Source of the DNA: Megaleporinus macrocephalus
Lineage: Eukaryota > Chordata > Actinopteri > Characiformes > Anostomidae
Assembly: GCA_021613375.1 (NCBI GenBank)
Contig: CM038714.1
Span: 44,508,623-44,572,622 of the forward strand
Length of the DNA stretch: 64,000 nucleotides
Direction of reading: 5' to 3'
Shown here: positions 49,509 to 62,379 of the stretch, one piece after another
How positions within the stretch are numbered: position 1 is the stretch's first letter
How the letters are laid out: every line of letters begins with the position of its first letter
Notes under the pieces: model-generated
What the model was told of the DNA's origin: nothing
Databases searched by the model: none
The model's input: only the letters and a program-made list of their open reading frames with translations
Position numbers and translations under genes: made by a program

Positions 49509-49744
49509 GGCACCCTCAGGTAGAATGGATTTTTATTCTATGTGTTTTATTTAGTATTTGATGAAGGAGTGAACGAGAAATGTGTAGGGAGAACCGGTGA
49601 AGGGAGAACCAGCAAACAAAACGAAAACAGAAAAGTTATTACCAAAATTATAAAATAATGCCTTCATATGTATTTTATAATGAGTTATTAATTTTTAAAG
49701 GGCTCATATCCTACATTTTTCTAATATTTAACTTTTTTTTCCCC

Positions 49745-50510
49745 AAGGCCATATCGTTTGTGAACCCGGGATGCTGTGCAAAATGTGAATAAGAACTGAA
49801 CACAATAATGTGCAGATAATTTATATGTTGTATTTAATTGAAAAGAGTACAAAGACAACATATGGAATTCTTAATCAGTTGCTGGCAACAGAGTTTGATT
49901 CTCGATGTAAAAAAGCAAAGAACCTGGGTATTTAATTATCTACAGTATGTAATATCATTAAAAGATTTAAGGAATCCGGAGAATTCTCTATATCCAAGGA
50001 ACACAGTTGAAAATCAATATCGGATGGCCGTGATCTTCAGGTGCTGCTAGAGCTTTGAACTTAAGCAGCTTATTGGTAGGATATATGAGTTTCTCATTTT
50101 GTATAATTCGACAGCCATAGGCGATCTTAAAGCTAGCTGAGAAGAGGACTTGGATGAACAAATTCTAAAAGAAACCTGGCATAAAATGAATGTGCACCTC
50201 TTCCATCTATCAACAGCCTTCAGTTATACAACTCAAGGTAGTACATCGTCTTTATTGGTGGAAAGTTAGTATAACTCTGCATAACTACATAACTGTTGGC
50301 AGCCTTTTTTAACCCCCTCTCTAGAATCCTTGAAAAAGCCATTTAGTGTTGTACCACCAGATATCCAATTAAATAAATATGCTGTATGTTGTCTTTGTAC
50401 TTTTTTTAATTGAATATAAAATAAAGTTTAAAGCATTTGCACATCTCTGCATTCTGTTCATATATACATTTTGCACAGCCTCCCAACTTTTTTGGAAACA
50501 GGCTTGTATT
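49745..50510 (+). mobile_element. Internally deleted IS630/Tc1-type element
   Basis: Inverted ends around GCTGTGCAAAATGTGAATAA (left, 49773) and ACATTTTGCACAGCCTCC (right, 50466), followed by AACTTTTTTGGAAACAGG. Subterminal ACAAAGACAACATATGGAAT pairs with ATGCTGTATGTTGTCTTTGT at 50379. The interior keeps a transposase N-terminal piece (CTACAGTATGTAATATCATT then AAAAGATTTAAGGAATCCGG); the catalytic part is deleted. Confidence 0.8.
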
Positions 50511-52104
50511 AAAAACACCCACAATTTATTTATACATGACCGACCTCTCTTTATCCCTCAGAACTGTTACTGGGCCTTCAGTGTCTCCTGATTGCATCTA
50601 CTGTATTTTGCCTCATACAAAAAGCCCTGAGCCCCAAATCCCAGACAAGTCGGGAGTAAAGGACTCCCTAAAACTTCAGTATTTATGGGTGGGGCTAGGC
50701 TGTTGTAGGCTGGTATAAGTAAATGGGTTGTTTGTGATATTTCAAAAGAAATTAATTTAAAACGAAGACTGTTTTCGCAGATTAGTTTCCACTTTGTATG
50801 GAACTGTTAACGTATACCAGCAAACTCCTTTATTCCAGAAAAGCAAAGAATATTTGATTTTCCATGAAATGGGCCCTTTAATAACCTCAGCATAATGGAT
50901 CAGGATTTGACAGAGTAGGTAAAAAATATAATAAGTCAACACTGTGAGAAAATAAGCTGTTCTTTTAAAGCAAAATCACAAAATAAGTCATTTATTTATT
51001 TTCTTCTAAGAAAATGTAATTATCTCGACATTTAAATCAAAATCTCAAGACTGTAATTTGCCATAATACATTGAACTGTAAAGACAACCCAATAAATCAA
51101 ATTTTGACATACTGCTTCCAGTAAAGCATTCTTTTTCTTCCAGCTGGTAGAAATGGGCCTTCATAGAATTATACACTGAGCAGAAAACCAGAGTACGAAA
51201 TGAGATTAGCCCATCTATCCAGGAAACACCTAGATTTTTTCCTAATCCCCCAATCCTAGGAACTGGATACACCACTGACTTTTCTCTTTATAATGAAGGC
51301 ATCAAAGCGGCATCCCATTTAAACACACATATTGAATTAATTTCCATTTGAACATAATTTTCCCATTTTCTGCTACTTACTGTCACATAAAAGTGAGCCT
51401 GCAAGCCTGGATATTAATGCCCTAGTAAAAAGTATACACGTGGACAGATCTGGGTTCAGTTCTTTTTAAAATGTAATTTTCTATGTCACCATATTTTAAA
51501 AAAGAGTCCTTGGTTTACTTGCAAATTGGGCAAAGAGCCTTTGTATAGCATTCGAAAGCAGCTCTTTAATGACCCAGTGCAAGAAAGGCAGCTTTTCTGA
51601 GGCAGCAAAGAACAAGACAGAAAGGATGTGGAGCTAGGTTAAGGTGACATTACACTTTAAATCTCATTTATTTCTCTGTAAGCTCCTGGGAGCCAGAAGC
51701 GCACGACTACAGGGATCTGTTGTTGTCTAGGTTTGGGCCCAGAGATGCTGAAATCTTTGGGTAACACTTTCCTCGACGTATGCTTATACTTGTCACTGCA
51801 AAGGCAACAAAAGATTTTTTCTTGTGTAGGAAGCTGTAGTCCTGCACACTAAGCACTGTTCAAAAGGAAAAGGAGCCAATTCATTAAAAGATAGTGTCAG
51901 ATTGATGCGCTTCGTTAGTCACATCTACACTTACAAACAATTCCTTTGGGTACACGAGGGCTGTAGCTTAAGCGGGCGCTTTCTGTGAAAAGCAGTGACA
52001 TTTGTTTCAGTGTTTAAACGAGCTAAATGTACATTTTCTCTCCTCGTTATAGCACTTTGCAAACACACGGCCAAACTATACACATTAGCTGTGAGTTAAC
52101 GTAC
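50511..52104. other. Non-coding 5' flank
   Basis: No gene recognised; 51540-52000 is GC-balanced unique sequence. Confidence 0.4.
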
Positions 52105-53165
52105 ACTTACAGCCATAACGTTAGAACCGCCTCCTTGTATCTACACTCATTGTTCCTTTTATCAGCGCCGCTTACCATATAGCACATTGTAGCTCTGCAG
52201 TTACAGATCATAGTCCATCTGTTTCTCTGCATGCTTTGTTATTATAGTATTGGCAAGAACCCGGTGATACAATACGATATTGCAAGCAAAGTGATATATT
52301 GTGATTTTTCAAATCCTACTATTAAAACACACCACTGTATGAACAGGTTTGCCAATAATTACAATAGCATTGCGTCCTTGTGCTGCTTGTTAATGTTGGA
52401 GTGGAGCTGAAAATGGATTACAACACTGCCATCTAGTGGTCAGAGGTTTAAACACAACACACAATGATTCACTGTCTGCCAAGAATCTGTGTATGGATGC
52501 TGTGTGTTTGAGAATCGATACAGTATCACAAAATATAATATCCCGATATTGGATATTTCAATATTTTCTTACACCCCTATTTGTTATGCTGTTTTTCAAT
52601 AGTCATGAACCCCACAAGACCACCACAGAGCAGGTATGATTTGGGCGGTGGATCGTTCTCAGCCCTGCAGTGACACTAATGTGGTGGTGTGGTGTTAATG
52701 CGTGTTTTGCTGGTACGAGTGGATCAAACACAGCAGTACTGATGTAGTTTAACACTGTGTCCACTGACTCACTGTCCACTCTATTAGGCATTCTTACCTT
52801 GTTGGTCCAACTTGTAGATGTAAAGTCAGAGACACAAGCTCATCTGTGGCTGCACAGTTTGTGTTCTCTAGTCCTTCATAAGTGCCCACAGTATGCTGCC
52901 CACAGAAACTGCTGTGTCTGATCCACTCACACCAGCACAACACACACTAACACACGACCACCATGTCAGTGTCACTGCAGTGCTTTGCCACCCCTACTAT
53001 ACCTGACTTGTGGTGGTCCTGTGGGCATCCTGACCATTGAAGAACAGAGTAAATGGGGGCTAACGAAGCAGAGAAATGGACAGCAGATGATAAAATGACA
53101 GGAGATGATAAAATAGACGGTGTGTGTAGATATAAGGAGGTGGTTTTAAAGTTATGGCTAATATT
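52105..53165. mobile_element. Long fold-back element
   Basis: Left arm begins CAGCCATAACGTTAGAACCG then CCTCCTTGTATC; the right arm ends GATATAAGGAGGTGGTTTTA then AAGTTATGGCT. Inner segments also pair: CCACAAGACCACCACAGAGC (52611) with the complement at about 53010-53030, and GTGTGATCC-type text at 52920 with 52710-52730. Arms are about 400-450 bases after removing the insertion at 52243-52579. No coding capacity. Confidence 0.8.
52243..52579. mobile_element. hAT-like MITE inserted in the fold-back element
   Basis: Flanked by perfect 8-base duplications TTTGTTAT (52235-52242 and 52580-52587). Ends TATAGTATTGGCAAGAA and TTCTTACACCCCTA are inverted relatives. The interior has the ATCGATAT/CAATATTTTC-type words of a common fish family. 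Removing it restores the left arm's continuity with 52588. Confidence 0.75.
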
Positions 53166-53198
53166 TCTTTACAAGCTGTAGTTTTTGCAGCTGCACAA

Positions 53199-53280
53199 CT
53201 GAACCTCTAGGGCTGCGCTGGACTTTAACTGAACCCCTAAGGCTGCGCTGGACTTTAACTGAACCCCTAGGGCTACGCTG
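53199..53280 (+). repeat. 30-bp tandem repeat, about 2.7 copies
   Basis: CTGAACCTCTAGGGCTGCGC then TGGACTTTAA repeats at exact 30-base steps (53199, 53229, 53259). It is bracketed by AGCTGCAC on both sides. Confidence 0.9.
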
Positions 53281-55489
53281 GATACTTAGCAGCTGCACAA
53301 GCAACAGTGTTTATACTCTCTTCTATCTCAAATCTCACACTGCTAGGCCTGGTCGGTATCTAAAAATAATTAAATAATTAAAAATAAATAGCAAGCTCAT
53401 GATTACTAGTTATATCTTTTATGAAATGAATAATTTTATCAGATATAATAATATATTATATAATAAGCACTGAGTTACCCAAAGTTGTTTGAAAACTACT
53501 TCACCTGTTGTTTTAATAGATGCTACTGCAAATGTGGAAAGAGAGAGTAGAATATAGAAACTATTGTGGAAAACACTGCACGCTTTTAAAGGAACATGGA
53601 CGTCAGTTTCATATTTTGCATATTAATAAGTTTTCTGTAATTCTCTGTCACTTTTGGGGATTATCACATTTTCATTCCTTGTCAGTCACCAAGATTACAT
53701 CACTCTACAACCATGGCCTTCATACTACTATACTTAATAGTTTGTCTCAAATATCGCACCACCATAAGCATGTCATGATCATAGTTTGTATAGGGTAACA
53801 GCATATGTTTTGAGACAGAGGCAATGTTTTTATATAACGTGTGGTATACTGTCGTCTGTTGGTATTGCATTTTGTAGACAGGTTGTTATGTTAATCCATA
53901 AATACACCCACAATTATGGAAAGCTGAATGATTCACACAAACCTTCAACATGTCCTTACTGTAAAGAATGACAATTTGATTAGATTTTTGATTTTCATGC
54001 CATTTTCTCCCCAGCTTAAGCCATCACCATTTCCACCTGCTGTCTAGGTCTCACCTACTCACAGAATGGTACCACACTGGAGAGGGGGAAAGCTAACACA
54101 TGCTTTTTCCAAGTCATGTGTAGCTCCACTGCATCTTTTAGAGAAGAACAATAACTGCCAACTCTGCTGGGTTAGCTAACAGACACCTAGTTTAGAATGT
54201 AAGGAGTTTCTACAATAATGTGTTGCATTCAAGTCAGTATTATACTTCTAATATAAAATATAAAAGATTTATACAGCACCCATTTTGAACATATACATAC
54301 TGCATTAAGCAACTTATTGTATGGCTACTGCAATATTGTCACAATATTGCAACAATACATCAAACATACAGAATCACTACATAAATCATGTAGCAGGAAG
54401 CAGTAAAAGACCATCATCCTCATTGCAATTTAATAATACTTTTTCATTATTGAAATATTTAAGATTTAGCTGCATTAATATTTCTGGACCTAAAAGTAGG
54501 AAGTTTATACTTGACCAGTAGTAAAGTTAGTTAACATAAGCCATGATATCTAATGCTATTCCCATTTTGGTTTACCTACTAAATTCTGCCCATGGGTGAT
54601 CAGCTAAACTGGGACCAGACCAGCAGTAGGCTAGCATAGAACAGCATGGACTGAGTTTTTTTTAGTGTGGATCTCTGAGATTTGATTATCACTAGATAAC
54701 AGTCTCTGTGGGACTTGCAGTGTCATGTTAGCACTAAGCCAACAGTGGTGTACTTTTAATGACCTACGTCCCACATTATACCATTCTGGCTTAAACACTG
54801 ACATTTGAAACTTGTAAGACATGCGTGTAACATACTGTAGTGACCTGCTCTCGCTTTTGAGGTGTGGCCTTGCTGATAACCACAGAAGGAGAATGTTGTT
54901 CTATGTTGTTCACGTGTATACATGTTGTTTGCATCATCCTGTGTGGGGTAGTCAGGTGGGTTAAGTGTTTACCTTGCTTTGTGGTCAGTTGTGTAGTCAG
55001 AGGTGTGGTCAGGGCTCTCCTTGCTGCCTGCTCTCTAAAAGCACACTTGCCACAAGGTGTTCCGCATTCTTTGGTGATGTCACAATCCAATGCATTTAAA
55101 AGTATGTCATTATGACATATGAAGACATGTTAGTCAACAGGAATTACAGTCTGACCAACTATGCTGCCAGTGTACTTACTGTAAAGTTACAGATATTTAG
55201 TTACAGTGCTTGTTCACTAAATATAAATGCACATAATACAATAAAAGTAACTATGCATGACATATGTGCCAAAAGAAACTAATATATACACATTTAAAAT
55301 AATCAATATATCAAACACATCCAGAAAACAAGCCATCCACTGTATGTAAACGGTGCTTGCAAATTACATCGATAAGGTCAAATAGACAAGATGTCTCATT
55401 AGAGCGTTTATTAAACAAGAATGTCATGAAGGCTATAACTGTCATGGAAACATGACTCCTTGTTTACGCATCTGCTTGTGTTCAATAAT
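53281..55489. other. Non-coding DNA
   Basis: Short frames at 53520-53970 and 54791-55115 lack domains. A CCAGCA-type block lies at 54600-54655. Confidence 0.4.
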
Positions 55490-56075
55490 TAATAACAATA
55501 ATATCTTTATTTATAGAGCACATTTCATACCGCTGGCAGCTCCAAGTGCTTCACAGACAGTTGTACAGACAGTACTAGAAGAAACTTGGATTATTATCAT
55601 ATGAGTCAATGACACATCAAAATTCAAAGTAGCAAGAAGATGAACAGCTTTAATTAAACGGCAAGTTAAAGAGATGCATTTCCAAAGGTTTCTTAAAAGT
55701 GAGTCTGATTGTCTAATGAAAGCATAATAATCAAACGAGTCTCTATGTTTTATGTATATTACGGAAGAGATATGCAGAAGCATCTGCAGATTTGAGACCA
55801 CATGCTGGAACAGAGACAGAAAGACATTCTGTGATGTAAGCTGGTGCTTTAAGGTCATTATAGCGTTAAAAACAAGTAGTTTAAAGTCTAAAAGTTACAG
55901 GCAGTCAGCTCTTGTACAACAGGAGTGCTCTAAGCTCTATTTTTGGTTTTAGTTGTTAGAATCTGTGCTGCTGCAGTTTGTGTGAGTTGTAGAGGATGGA
56001 TTGTTTTCATGGGAATCCCAATAAGAAGAGCATTACAGTAATTAACACTGCTTGTAACAAACGCATGAGCGAGTT
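55490..56075 (+). repeat. Dispersed fish repeat (about 590 bases)
   Basis: TCTTTATTTATAGAGCACAT, AAGTGCTTCACAGACAG, TTTCTTAAAAGTGAGTCTGA and GCATTACAGTAATTAACACT are pieces of a common fish interspersed repeat, in the usual order. The 115-codon frame on the minus strand inside it is chance. Confidence 0.55.
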
Positions 56076-56689
56076 TCTCTGCAGCGTTCTGGGATGGGAA
56101 AGGCTGAACTACTTAAAAAAACTACATTTTCTTCAATGATAAAAAGTTACTTCAGTGACAGTAAGTGCAGCTGGTCATCTAGTCAGGACATATAAAGCTA
56201 TCTAGTGTTGTTTTTTTATTGCATGTGTATGAAGTAGCTTTGTCGCCGAGGCTCCACATCTTGCCAACTATCCAATGCAGTCCAATGCCATTCAATGCAA
56301 TACAATAAGATGCAATTCAATATGGTACAGGCTAGATTTCTTCTTGAGTGCACAGCAAATCATGAATTTATTAAAAAGTGCCGTTTTATATCACACATTT
56401 GTTTCGCTACTGCTGCAACACTGTAAGCATCTCATATATTCTGTTTCTTTTTTACTTCTAAAAACACTCGGCCCACAAGCACTCGGGCCTGAAAAACAAA
56501 ACTAGAACACTCCCTTTGCAACACTAAGGCTGAATAAATGCATAAGGCGTTGGAATCGGTTACCTTAGAACAAGCAGATCTATAAACCAGAGACCATGAA
56601 AAAAATTGAGTTGGATCATGTGGATATTCGTTTGATTAGTAGCTGATCTTTTTTCATTATGTGATGCAGATATTATTATATATCTATAA

Positions 56690-56990
56690 CAGGGGGTAAC
56701 AGGGGGGCTGGAGCCAATCCTAGCGTCATCGGGCAAAGGCAGGGTACACCATGGACAGTTCGCCAGTCCATTGCATGGCTAACACTCACTCACTCATTCA
56801 CACCTATTAACCCAATTAACCTAACATGCATGTCTTTGGACTGTGGGAGGAAACCCACAGGAAACCAGAGTACCTGGAGGAAGCCCACTCAAGCACGGGG
56901 AGAACATGCAAACTCCACACAGAACGGCCCGGACCGGGAATTGGACCCGGATCGTCTTGCTGTGAGGCAACAGTGCTAACCACTACACAA
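56690..56990 (-). mobile_element. SINE-type repeat, copy 5
   Basis: Reverse-orientation, near full-length copy running from GGGGGCTGGAGCCAATCC to CAGTGCTAACCACTACAC. The B-box complement lies in GGAATTGGACCCGGATC. Confidence 0.78.
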
Positions 56991-58974
56991 TTAAATTTTT
57001 AATTTTAATTTTTAATTTGCTGAAAAAAGTTCTAATATCTAAAAACACAACCTTTTTCTCTACTCAGGAAAACCCACCACCCCACCTTTGGTTAATCTCA
57101 TGCATTCTTTCTGCAAGTACCCCCCCAGCCTGTGCCTAAGAGAGGCCAGCGGGCCAGTGAGATCGAGCACAGCCACTCTGTGAGTGCCACTGCGATCTGC
57201 GAAGACAACAGCTACTTGTGTATTACAGAGGATGAAGGTGCGGATTAGCCACTGACAGCAGTGGAGATGAAAGAGTTTACAGTTTAGAGAGGATGAAGTA
57301 ATCTAAGTGTATCTAAGTGTAATAGTATTGATGCATTTTGTAAATAATAAAGGCATTAGACATAATATATCATATTTTTCAGATACAAAGTTTTTTGTAA
57401 TCCAGGCAATTACACTCTAACCTTTTATACAAAAGCAGGAAAAATGCAAGATGCGCAGGACATGTTTTTGGTATGCATTGCCTAAACAAAGTTGAAAATA
57501 ACACTTCTCAACACGTGTAGTTACTTGTCATTAAAAGAGTAGAAAAGGTTTGTTTATTATGATTTGAATTTGTTTAAAAGTTATTGTCTAATTTACTTAC
57601 TTCAACATTTTTGCCATTCTTGTGATCTAAACCACGAATTACATAACTACCTTACTTATAGTAGTATAGCATAAGGACCACACCAACACCAGATGTTTTA
57701 GGGCTACCGAGAGAAGTGGACAAATGGTCAAAAACCATTTTTTTTTCACCCCTTTAATAAACCATCCCTTTACCTGAGTGGCTCAAACCCATGCTGCTTC
57801 CACACTAATTAATTATTGACACCTAAAAGAGGTCCGTCCTCTAAGGGGATGCGGGGGCATGCTGATAAAGTCATTATTAAGTGTTGGGCTCAGTGGTAAA
57901 TCTGTGCTTGGTTCTCTGAGAATAATCTCTCAGCACAAGCCTTTTCATCCCACCACACACATAGGCAGGCATACCAATGTGTGTCATTCAAGATACAATA
58001 AAGGCAATATGTAGGGACGGCCGTAGTACACCAAAGCTCCCGGAATAGATCAGTCAAAGGCCCAGTGTTATGATTCATGTCCCACGGCTAGAAAAATGGC
58101 TTAAATTATACACGAGCAATTAGATAAAGAAATCTATGTTATCTATGCGTACGATATGCTTCCAGGATCATGTCTCAGAGTCTGGCGAGGATATTAATGA
58201 GGAACCATGAGTCATTTCACAGAAGGAACAAATTCCTCCATTCCGCGCCAGTGAAGGGTCTCTTATCATGGCTTTGCTCTAAGTGCTTCTCTGATTTTCA
58301 AGGGGTACTGGCATAGGGCTCTCAGAAACAAATAGGGTTCGAGCCATCGAAAGGGCCATGCCGAAAATAGAAGGCTAGCATGACACAACATAAATTATCA
58401 TTTCCTGCATACGAGCAACAAACGAGAGTTCATTACTGACCGTCACCTGAATCAATGCCTCCTGCTGTTTTATCTTTATGTTTTGTCACAAACCACAAAA
58501 TTCTAAATCACTGAGAGGAGGCATTCAGGGGGGTTTCATGTGAAATTGTTTCCTGTAGACAGTGTGCAAAATATCCCCAGTATGTGTCCTCTTCTGTCTT
58601 CAGTTCGAGAAATGAGTAACAATTCAGTCTTTCCTCCAAACTTTTGGGAAATTGGTTTTCATATTTGCAAATGTTCTATAGCAGGGTAAAGTTTTTCAAA
58701 GGTATCCTGGGTGTAGATACTATAGACCAAACTATGACGAACCAACTCATTCAACCACATTTTTGCAGCGCCACCCTGAGGCAGACCAGTCCTGCAGCTT
58801 TAAATAGTCAGAACTGCCAAAGACAAACGCTGGCTGATTATGGGTAAAGCAGCTAAGCAGTGACCTTTCCCCAAATTTGTACCAAGGTTTATTTTCAGGG
58901 GCTCCTAGAATTTTGATCCAACAGGTTACTTATGTTAATTAAATGTGTTCTTCTTTCCTTCATGAGATTCCTGC
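56991..58974. other. Non-coding DNA with a conserved-looking block
   Basis: 57840-58600 is GC-balanced and repeat-free (for example GGACGGCCGTAGTACACC and ATTCCGCGCCAGTGAAGGG), unlike its AT-rich neighbours. No frame is open through it. Confidence 0.4.
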
Positions 58975-59105
58975 TTCCTGCATCCATTGCCAGCCGGTCT
59001 ATGCTGGTCTAACTGCTGGTCTGGTTTAGCTGGTCAGCCAGCATAGTCATACCGGTTGACTGGCATCCAAAACGCAACATAAGATGGTTCTGCTAGCGAT
59101 TAGCA
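58975..59105. repeat. Degenerate CCAGCA/TGCTGGT-type repeat
   Basis: CCAGCCGGTCTATGCTGGTC, AACTGCTGGTCTGG, TTAGCTGGTCAGCCAGCATA, then GCATCCAAAACGCAA, which also follows the block at 38090 (GCATCCAAAACACAA), so the two are true copies. Confidence 0.6.
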
Positions 59106-59151
59106 TAATAACTGATAAAAATGTATCAACAAAGAAAAACAAATAGCAACT

Positions 59152-59280
59152 TTACAGCCAAAACATCTTTATCTTTCAAGTTATTGTGGTGATGTTTTAT
59201 TCCAAGTGATTTTGAAGCATTTCTATTGGTTCATTCATCATGAGTCGTGTTCAAATGATGCAGATAAATGAAAATTAAAT
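59152..59280. repeat. Dispersed repeat, second copy of the 28735 family
   Basis: TTCCAAGTGATTTTGAAGCATTTC and TATTGGTTCATTCATCATGA match 28805-28845 with few changes; flanking parts are lost. Confidence 0.6.
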
Positions 59281-61185
59281 GGCCTAACATGCAGGTCTCT
59301 GCTTGTTTTTGTAGTATGGAGCGGGGTGCCATGGTCAGTAATTTTCTGTGAACTAATGTATAAACTCATACATATCAACGCTCCAAACTATAAATGTTAT
59401 GTTAAAGTGTATGCTTGAAATATTTTAAGGTTAAAACAAAAGACTCCCACCTCAAGTGCTCCAGCTCTAGCTCAAAAAGCAATTGAAGTAGTTTTAACTC
59501 AAAAATAACGTTGATTAAAAGAATCCTTAGTCAGACTTTTAGCTTAGTTCAGTAAAACTAATTTTAATTCTTTTTACCACATATAATTATCTGAGGTTGT
59601 ACCATTTAACAGTGTACAGTGGATCAAGATCAAAAGCTTTCCCATTCATCTTTATTCTGATGGCTTGTACAGGTACAGGCTACAGCATAACTGCTGCACT
59701 AGTAAAGGTGGAACAGAATATTTTTTTAAGTACCTAAAATCAGAGATTAGTGTATCAACTTCAGCATGAATGGTGTGAATCTGGTACTCGCTGACACAAC
59801 AAATTACAAATGTGTGTCAATTTTCATACATGATTCATGAAACCATGAACAACCCTTTAATTTGTTACAAGGTGATGTCATCTCATAAAACAATGCTTAT
59901 TGCCCACCTACTGACAAACCTGACGTGTTCCACACAACACACAACGCTAAAAGAGTAACCCTGCATTCACACCAACAGCGACTAAACTCAAGCTGACATT
60001 TGGCAAAATGTCGCCAAGCAAAATTCAGACGCCTTAGTGCCCAGTTTTCTTTTCTTTTTTTTTTGGTACCACAAATCAGACATGTTCCTGCTAAAAATTA
60101 AAATCCTGAAATGAAATAGCTGTAAATTCCATCCCTGTGTGGTGCATCACTGTCTGTGTAGTCAGTAGCACAAAAAAATGTGTTTATTGTTTGCATCAAT
60201 GAGTTCCTCTTCCATCTCTAGTAGGACCAATTATCCAGGAACCATAAAAGTGGCTGAGATAAAAGGGGAGCCACCCTGCTTAATGCTGTATTGCTATTGG
60301 TGATCACCAAGTCGCTTCACTCCTAATTTGCAAAAAGTTAAACCTGATCTGCCCACTTCACATTGCTAACATTCGCGATGCAGGCTAGCTTGTGAAGGTG
60401 GGTCTACCAACTTGTTCTGCCTGACTTTCAGGATCGGTATCTGACTCAGATATGGCAGAACATTATGGAAGCTTAGCTGTGGGGATTGGGGTGGGTTGGA
60501 ACTTGTAACGGGATGCTGCTTTTGCACATGAGCAATCAGAACAAAGTGGCCGAGCTATCCTCTCAGAGTACACTGAGCTCGGGCGGGGGTTAAAAAAACT
60601 GGGGTTCTAACAAAACATTTCAGACAGAGTATGAATATATAAATCATATAAAGAGTAAGAAAAAATTAAAAAAATAAACTTATTTTAGTAGACATCAAAA
60701 ATACAATTATGAACACTGAATATGTGCATAAAAGGTCTCTCTTACATAATGTGGAGTGAGTTTTTTCCCACTTGCACAGCTCCTGTTTAAGAGCCATCCA
60801 TTAAAATATTTTTTAAGCAACCAAAAAGGTCTTTTCTATGGCATCGCTATTAAGACCCTTTTTGGTAGCCTTTTGTACATTTGTACATTTTGTACAAGTT
60901 GTCGTCATGATTTTCTGCAGTGTGTCAGTAGGGTTTGGAAAGAGTCTATTTCCCAGGTGAAGCCTCCACTGATAAACAATAATCTTTCACACTGCAATGA
61001 CACGCTTTAGTACTCTAATGGTCAACTGTTAAAGATTTTAATATGCTAACTGAATTTTAATGAATGCTAATTGTGGCAATGGCCACATTAGAGCTAGATA
61101 ATTATAGTCACACCTCTGCTCTATGACTGGATGATAAAGTCTAGTTCTAGGTAGAAGCTCAGGTTCATTTAACACTTTCTAGACC
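59281..61185. other. Non-coding DNA
   Basis: 59960-60600 contains phrases seen in dispersed fish repeats (TTCACACCAACAGCGACTAA, CTATTGGTGATCACCAAGTC), class unknown. No gene. Confidence 0.4.
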
Positions 61186-61225
61186 AGTGGTTCTCAAAGT
61201 GGTCCTCAGGGACCCCAGAGAGTCT
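61186..61225 (+). mobile_element. hAT-like terminus fragment
   Basis: CAGTGGTTCTCAAAGTGGTC then CTCAGGGACCCC is a typical hAT left terminus; no partner end was found nearby. Confidence 0.4.
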
Positions 61226-61345
61226 ATATTTTCCTCTATCCGTATGTGCTGTTGGTTGGAATAGAGCAGAAATGTGGCCTTGAAGAAACATTTAAAAACC
61301 ATTGTCCTATACTAGAAATGCAGTATAAACATGCTACAATAATAA

Positions 61346-61346
<1 letters not shown>

Positions 61347-61425
<79 letters not shown>

Positions 61426-61450
61426 TAAATAATAATATAGTAGTAGTAGT
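61347..61450. repeat. (CTA)n(ATA)n...(TAG)n compound microsatellite
   Basis: About eleven ACT/CTA units, about fifteen AAT units, a short TATAAATAATAATA bridge and four TAG units. The outer arms are complementary to one another. Confidence 0.95.
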
Positions 61451-62009
61451 AAAATTATTGTTCTTATCTCGTATTCTGTTCCGTGGTCAACAAAGAGAAA
61501 TGCTGATACAAATGTAATCTGCTTTTGTTGAAAGGTTATCAAAGTGTAAGACTACTGATGAAAAATACAGGATTTTAACACGCCCTTTGCCCTTCTTATC
61601 ACTAAGAGAGATTGCGGTGTATCTTTTGTAGTCTAGACAGTTGAACAGTTCATCTGCAGTTCACCATCATAAAATAAAATCTGCCAAAAATGTTATATCC
61701 ATGTCCATCAATCTACATGGATATAAAAACAGAAAGCTGAGACTTCACTTTGTCCTGCATGACCAGCTGATCAGTGGCGGTTTAAGACTAGCAAAGTTGT
61801 AAAAGGCTGTTTTTAAAAACATCTTTTGCAAAGTAGAACATTTCTGGGTTCAAGCTCATCAGAAACATCGTGACGAGTCCAGATAATTTATGAAATCTTT
61901 ATAAAAATAATTATCTTCATGTTTTCTGGACCAAGGTAGAAACTGAGTAGATTCTATACTGCTCCAAGCATAAAGCTGTAATTCTTGGGGGAGGGAGTAT
62001 TAGTGTCTA

Positions 62010-62330
62010 GAACATGAGAAACAATTTTCATCTCTGAAGGCACCATTAATGCTAAAGGTATCTGTACATTTTGCAGCACCATATGCTGCCCTCCAAATGA
62101 TGTCTTTTTTTTAGGGACGTCCATACTTGTTTCAACACGACAACCCTTAGCCACATTCTGCATGTTACACTAGCATGGGCATGCCTGCAGTCCTGTCACC
62201 CAAAGATCTGGTGCATTATGAGGCACAAAATATGACAATAAAGGCCCAGTATGGCTAGACAGTAGATTTCTGTCTATGAACTGTTAAGTGTTGTTAAAAG
62301 GAAAGGGGGAAGGTGATGTAACAAAGTAGT
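62010..62330 (+). pseudogene. IS630/Tc1-type transposase C-terminal relic
   Basis: GAAGGCACCATTAATGCTAA, CACCATATGCTGCCCTCCAA, TTTCAACACGACAACCCTTA (codons for FQHDN, the second catalytic Asp region, followed by a stop), CCACATTCTGCATGTTACAC, GTTGTTAAAAGGAAAGG. Same family as the element at 49745 but the opposite half. Frame broken. Confidence 0.7.
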
Positions 62331-62379
62331 AAATATTCTCTTGTTATATAATGTGTTGTGAAATCTTTTTTTCATGACA

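Noticed and set aside
48254..49554. Long open frames of 308, 287, 161 and 136 codons
   Set aside because: Pure Ser/Leu/Tyr/Pro low complexity from the CT tract, open in several frames at once.
55511..55858. 115-codon minus-strand frame
   Set aside because: Lies in a dispersed repeat; no recognisable domain.
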